In this document: piece after piece, positions 5,403 to 5,551 of the stretch
How positions within the stretch are numbered: the first letter of the stretch is position 1
Layout: the number at the start of each line of letters is the position of its first letter
Assembly (NCBI GenBank): GCA_005116795.1
Contig: SWDL01000086.1
Location: 1-5,551 of the forward strand
Reading direction: 5' to 3'
Source of the DNA: Nitrospira sp.
GTDB lineage: Bacteria > Nitrospirota > Nitrospiria > Nitrospirales > Nitrospiraceae
DNA length: 5,551 nt
Position numbers and translations under genes: made by a program
Notes under the pieces: model-generated
What the model saw: only the letters and a program-made list of their open reading frames with translations
The model's database searches: none
What the model was told of the DNA's origin: nothing

Positions 5403-5498
5403 TCACTTCCTCATCCACGCGAACAGCTTGGTCAAGAAGCGCTTCTTTCCCTCCGTGAAGGTCGTCTTTCGCCAAAGGTACTCACTCTTCACACTCAC
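5403..5498 (-). CDS. Possible small basic peptide ORF upstream of the DUF3047 gene
   Basis: A minus-strand frame open from just after a TAG near 5530 ends in a double stop, TGATGA (5405-5400). Possible GTG starts are at 5519, 5513, 5498 and 5492. The 5498 start gives 31 residues, rich in Lys/Arg and aromatics, ending KLFAWMRK. No start has a good ribosome binding site, which is the main argument against it. The amino acid mix reads like protein, and the position 70 bases before the DUF3047 ATG would suit a leader peptide or a very small partner. I recognise no family, and it may be chance. Confidence 0.25.
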   Translation of the reverse strand: MSVKSEYLWRKTTFTEGKKRFLTKLFAWMRK

Positions 5499-5530
5499 CG
5501 CGCTCGATTGCACGCACACAAACCATCGCT

Positions 5531-5536
5531 ATTATG
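5531..5536 (-). promoter_or_regulatory. Candidate -10 element for the DUF3047/radical SAM operon
   Basis: CATAAT on the minus strand matches five of six positions of TATAAT in an otherwise GC-rich stretch, and no other good -10 is obvious closer to the DUF3047 start. The -35 position would fall at or beyond the right edge, so the promoter cannot be completed. Transcription would start near 5523 and give a leader of about 190 bases carrying the possible small ORF. Confidence 0.25.
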
Positions 5537-5551
5537 TGCGGGGGGCGAGGA

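Noticed and set aside
5359..5551. Plus-strand frame open from ATG 5359 to the right edge
   Set aside because: There is no ribosome binding site, it starts inside the leader of the DUF3047 gene on the other strand, and no motif is recognisable. It could only be revived if the sequence to the right continues it.

Overview
The window is GC-rich bacterial DNA, and every gene I can support lies on the minus strand, so transcription runs from high to low coordinates. Two lipoprotein-type signal sequences and one Sec signal peptide point to a Gram-negative envelope. The mix of DUF3047, DUF547, a TIGR04283-type glycosyltransferase and a radical SAM/SPASM-like enzyme would fit Nitrospirota (Nitrospira-like) or a neighbouring proteobacterial lineage. 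That placement is an impression from gene content, not a measurement.

Right part (5551 to 1356): a leader with a possible short basic ORF (5403-5498) is followed by a secreted DUF3047 protein (5332-4595). After 83 bases comes a tightly packed four-gene block: radical SAM enzyme (4511-3513), DUF547 lipoprotein (3516-2728, ATGA overlap), ferritin-like diiron protein (2747-2037, 20-base overlap) and family 2 glycosyltransferase (2033-1356, 3-base gap). The overlaps imply co-transcription and translational coupling. A radical SAM enzyme, a putative diiron oxidase or oxygenase and a glycosyltransferase in one block, plus two envelope proteins of unknown function, look like a small biosynthetic and envelope pathway whose product I cannot name.

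Middle part (1355 to 541): a 201-base intergenic region carries overlapping inverted repeats. It precedes a separate gene (1154-603) for a secreted, Gln/Gly-rich, apparently disordered protein built from a 46-residue tandem repeat and a 9-base microsatellite. This gene has a textbook ribosome binding site and a textbook intrinsic terminator (541-580), so it is a self-contained unit.

Left part (540 to 1): a leader with a plausible sigma-70 promoter and a strong hairpin precedes a lipoprotein gene starting at 397 that runs off the left edge of the window. It is incomplete and easy to miss because no stop codon lies in the window.

No RNA gene, mobile element, CRISPR array or attachment site was seen.
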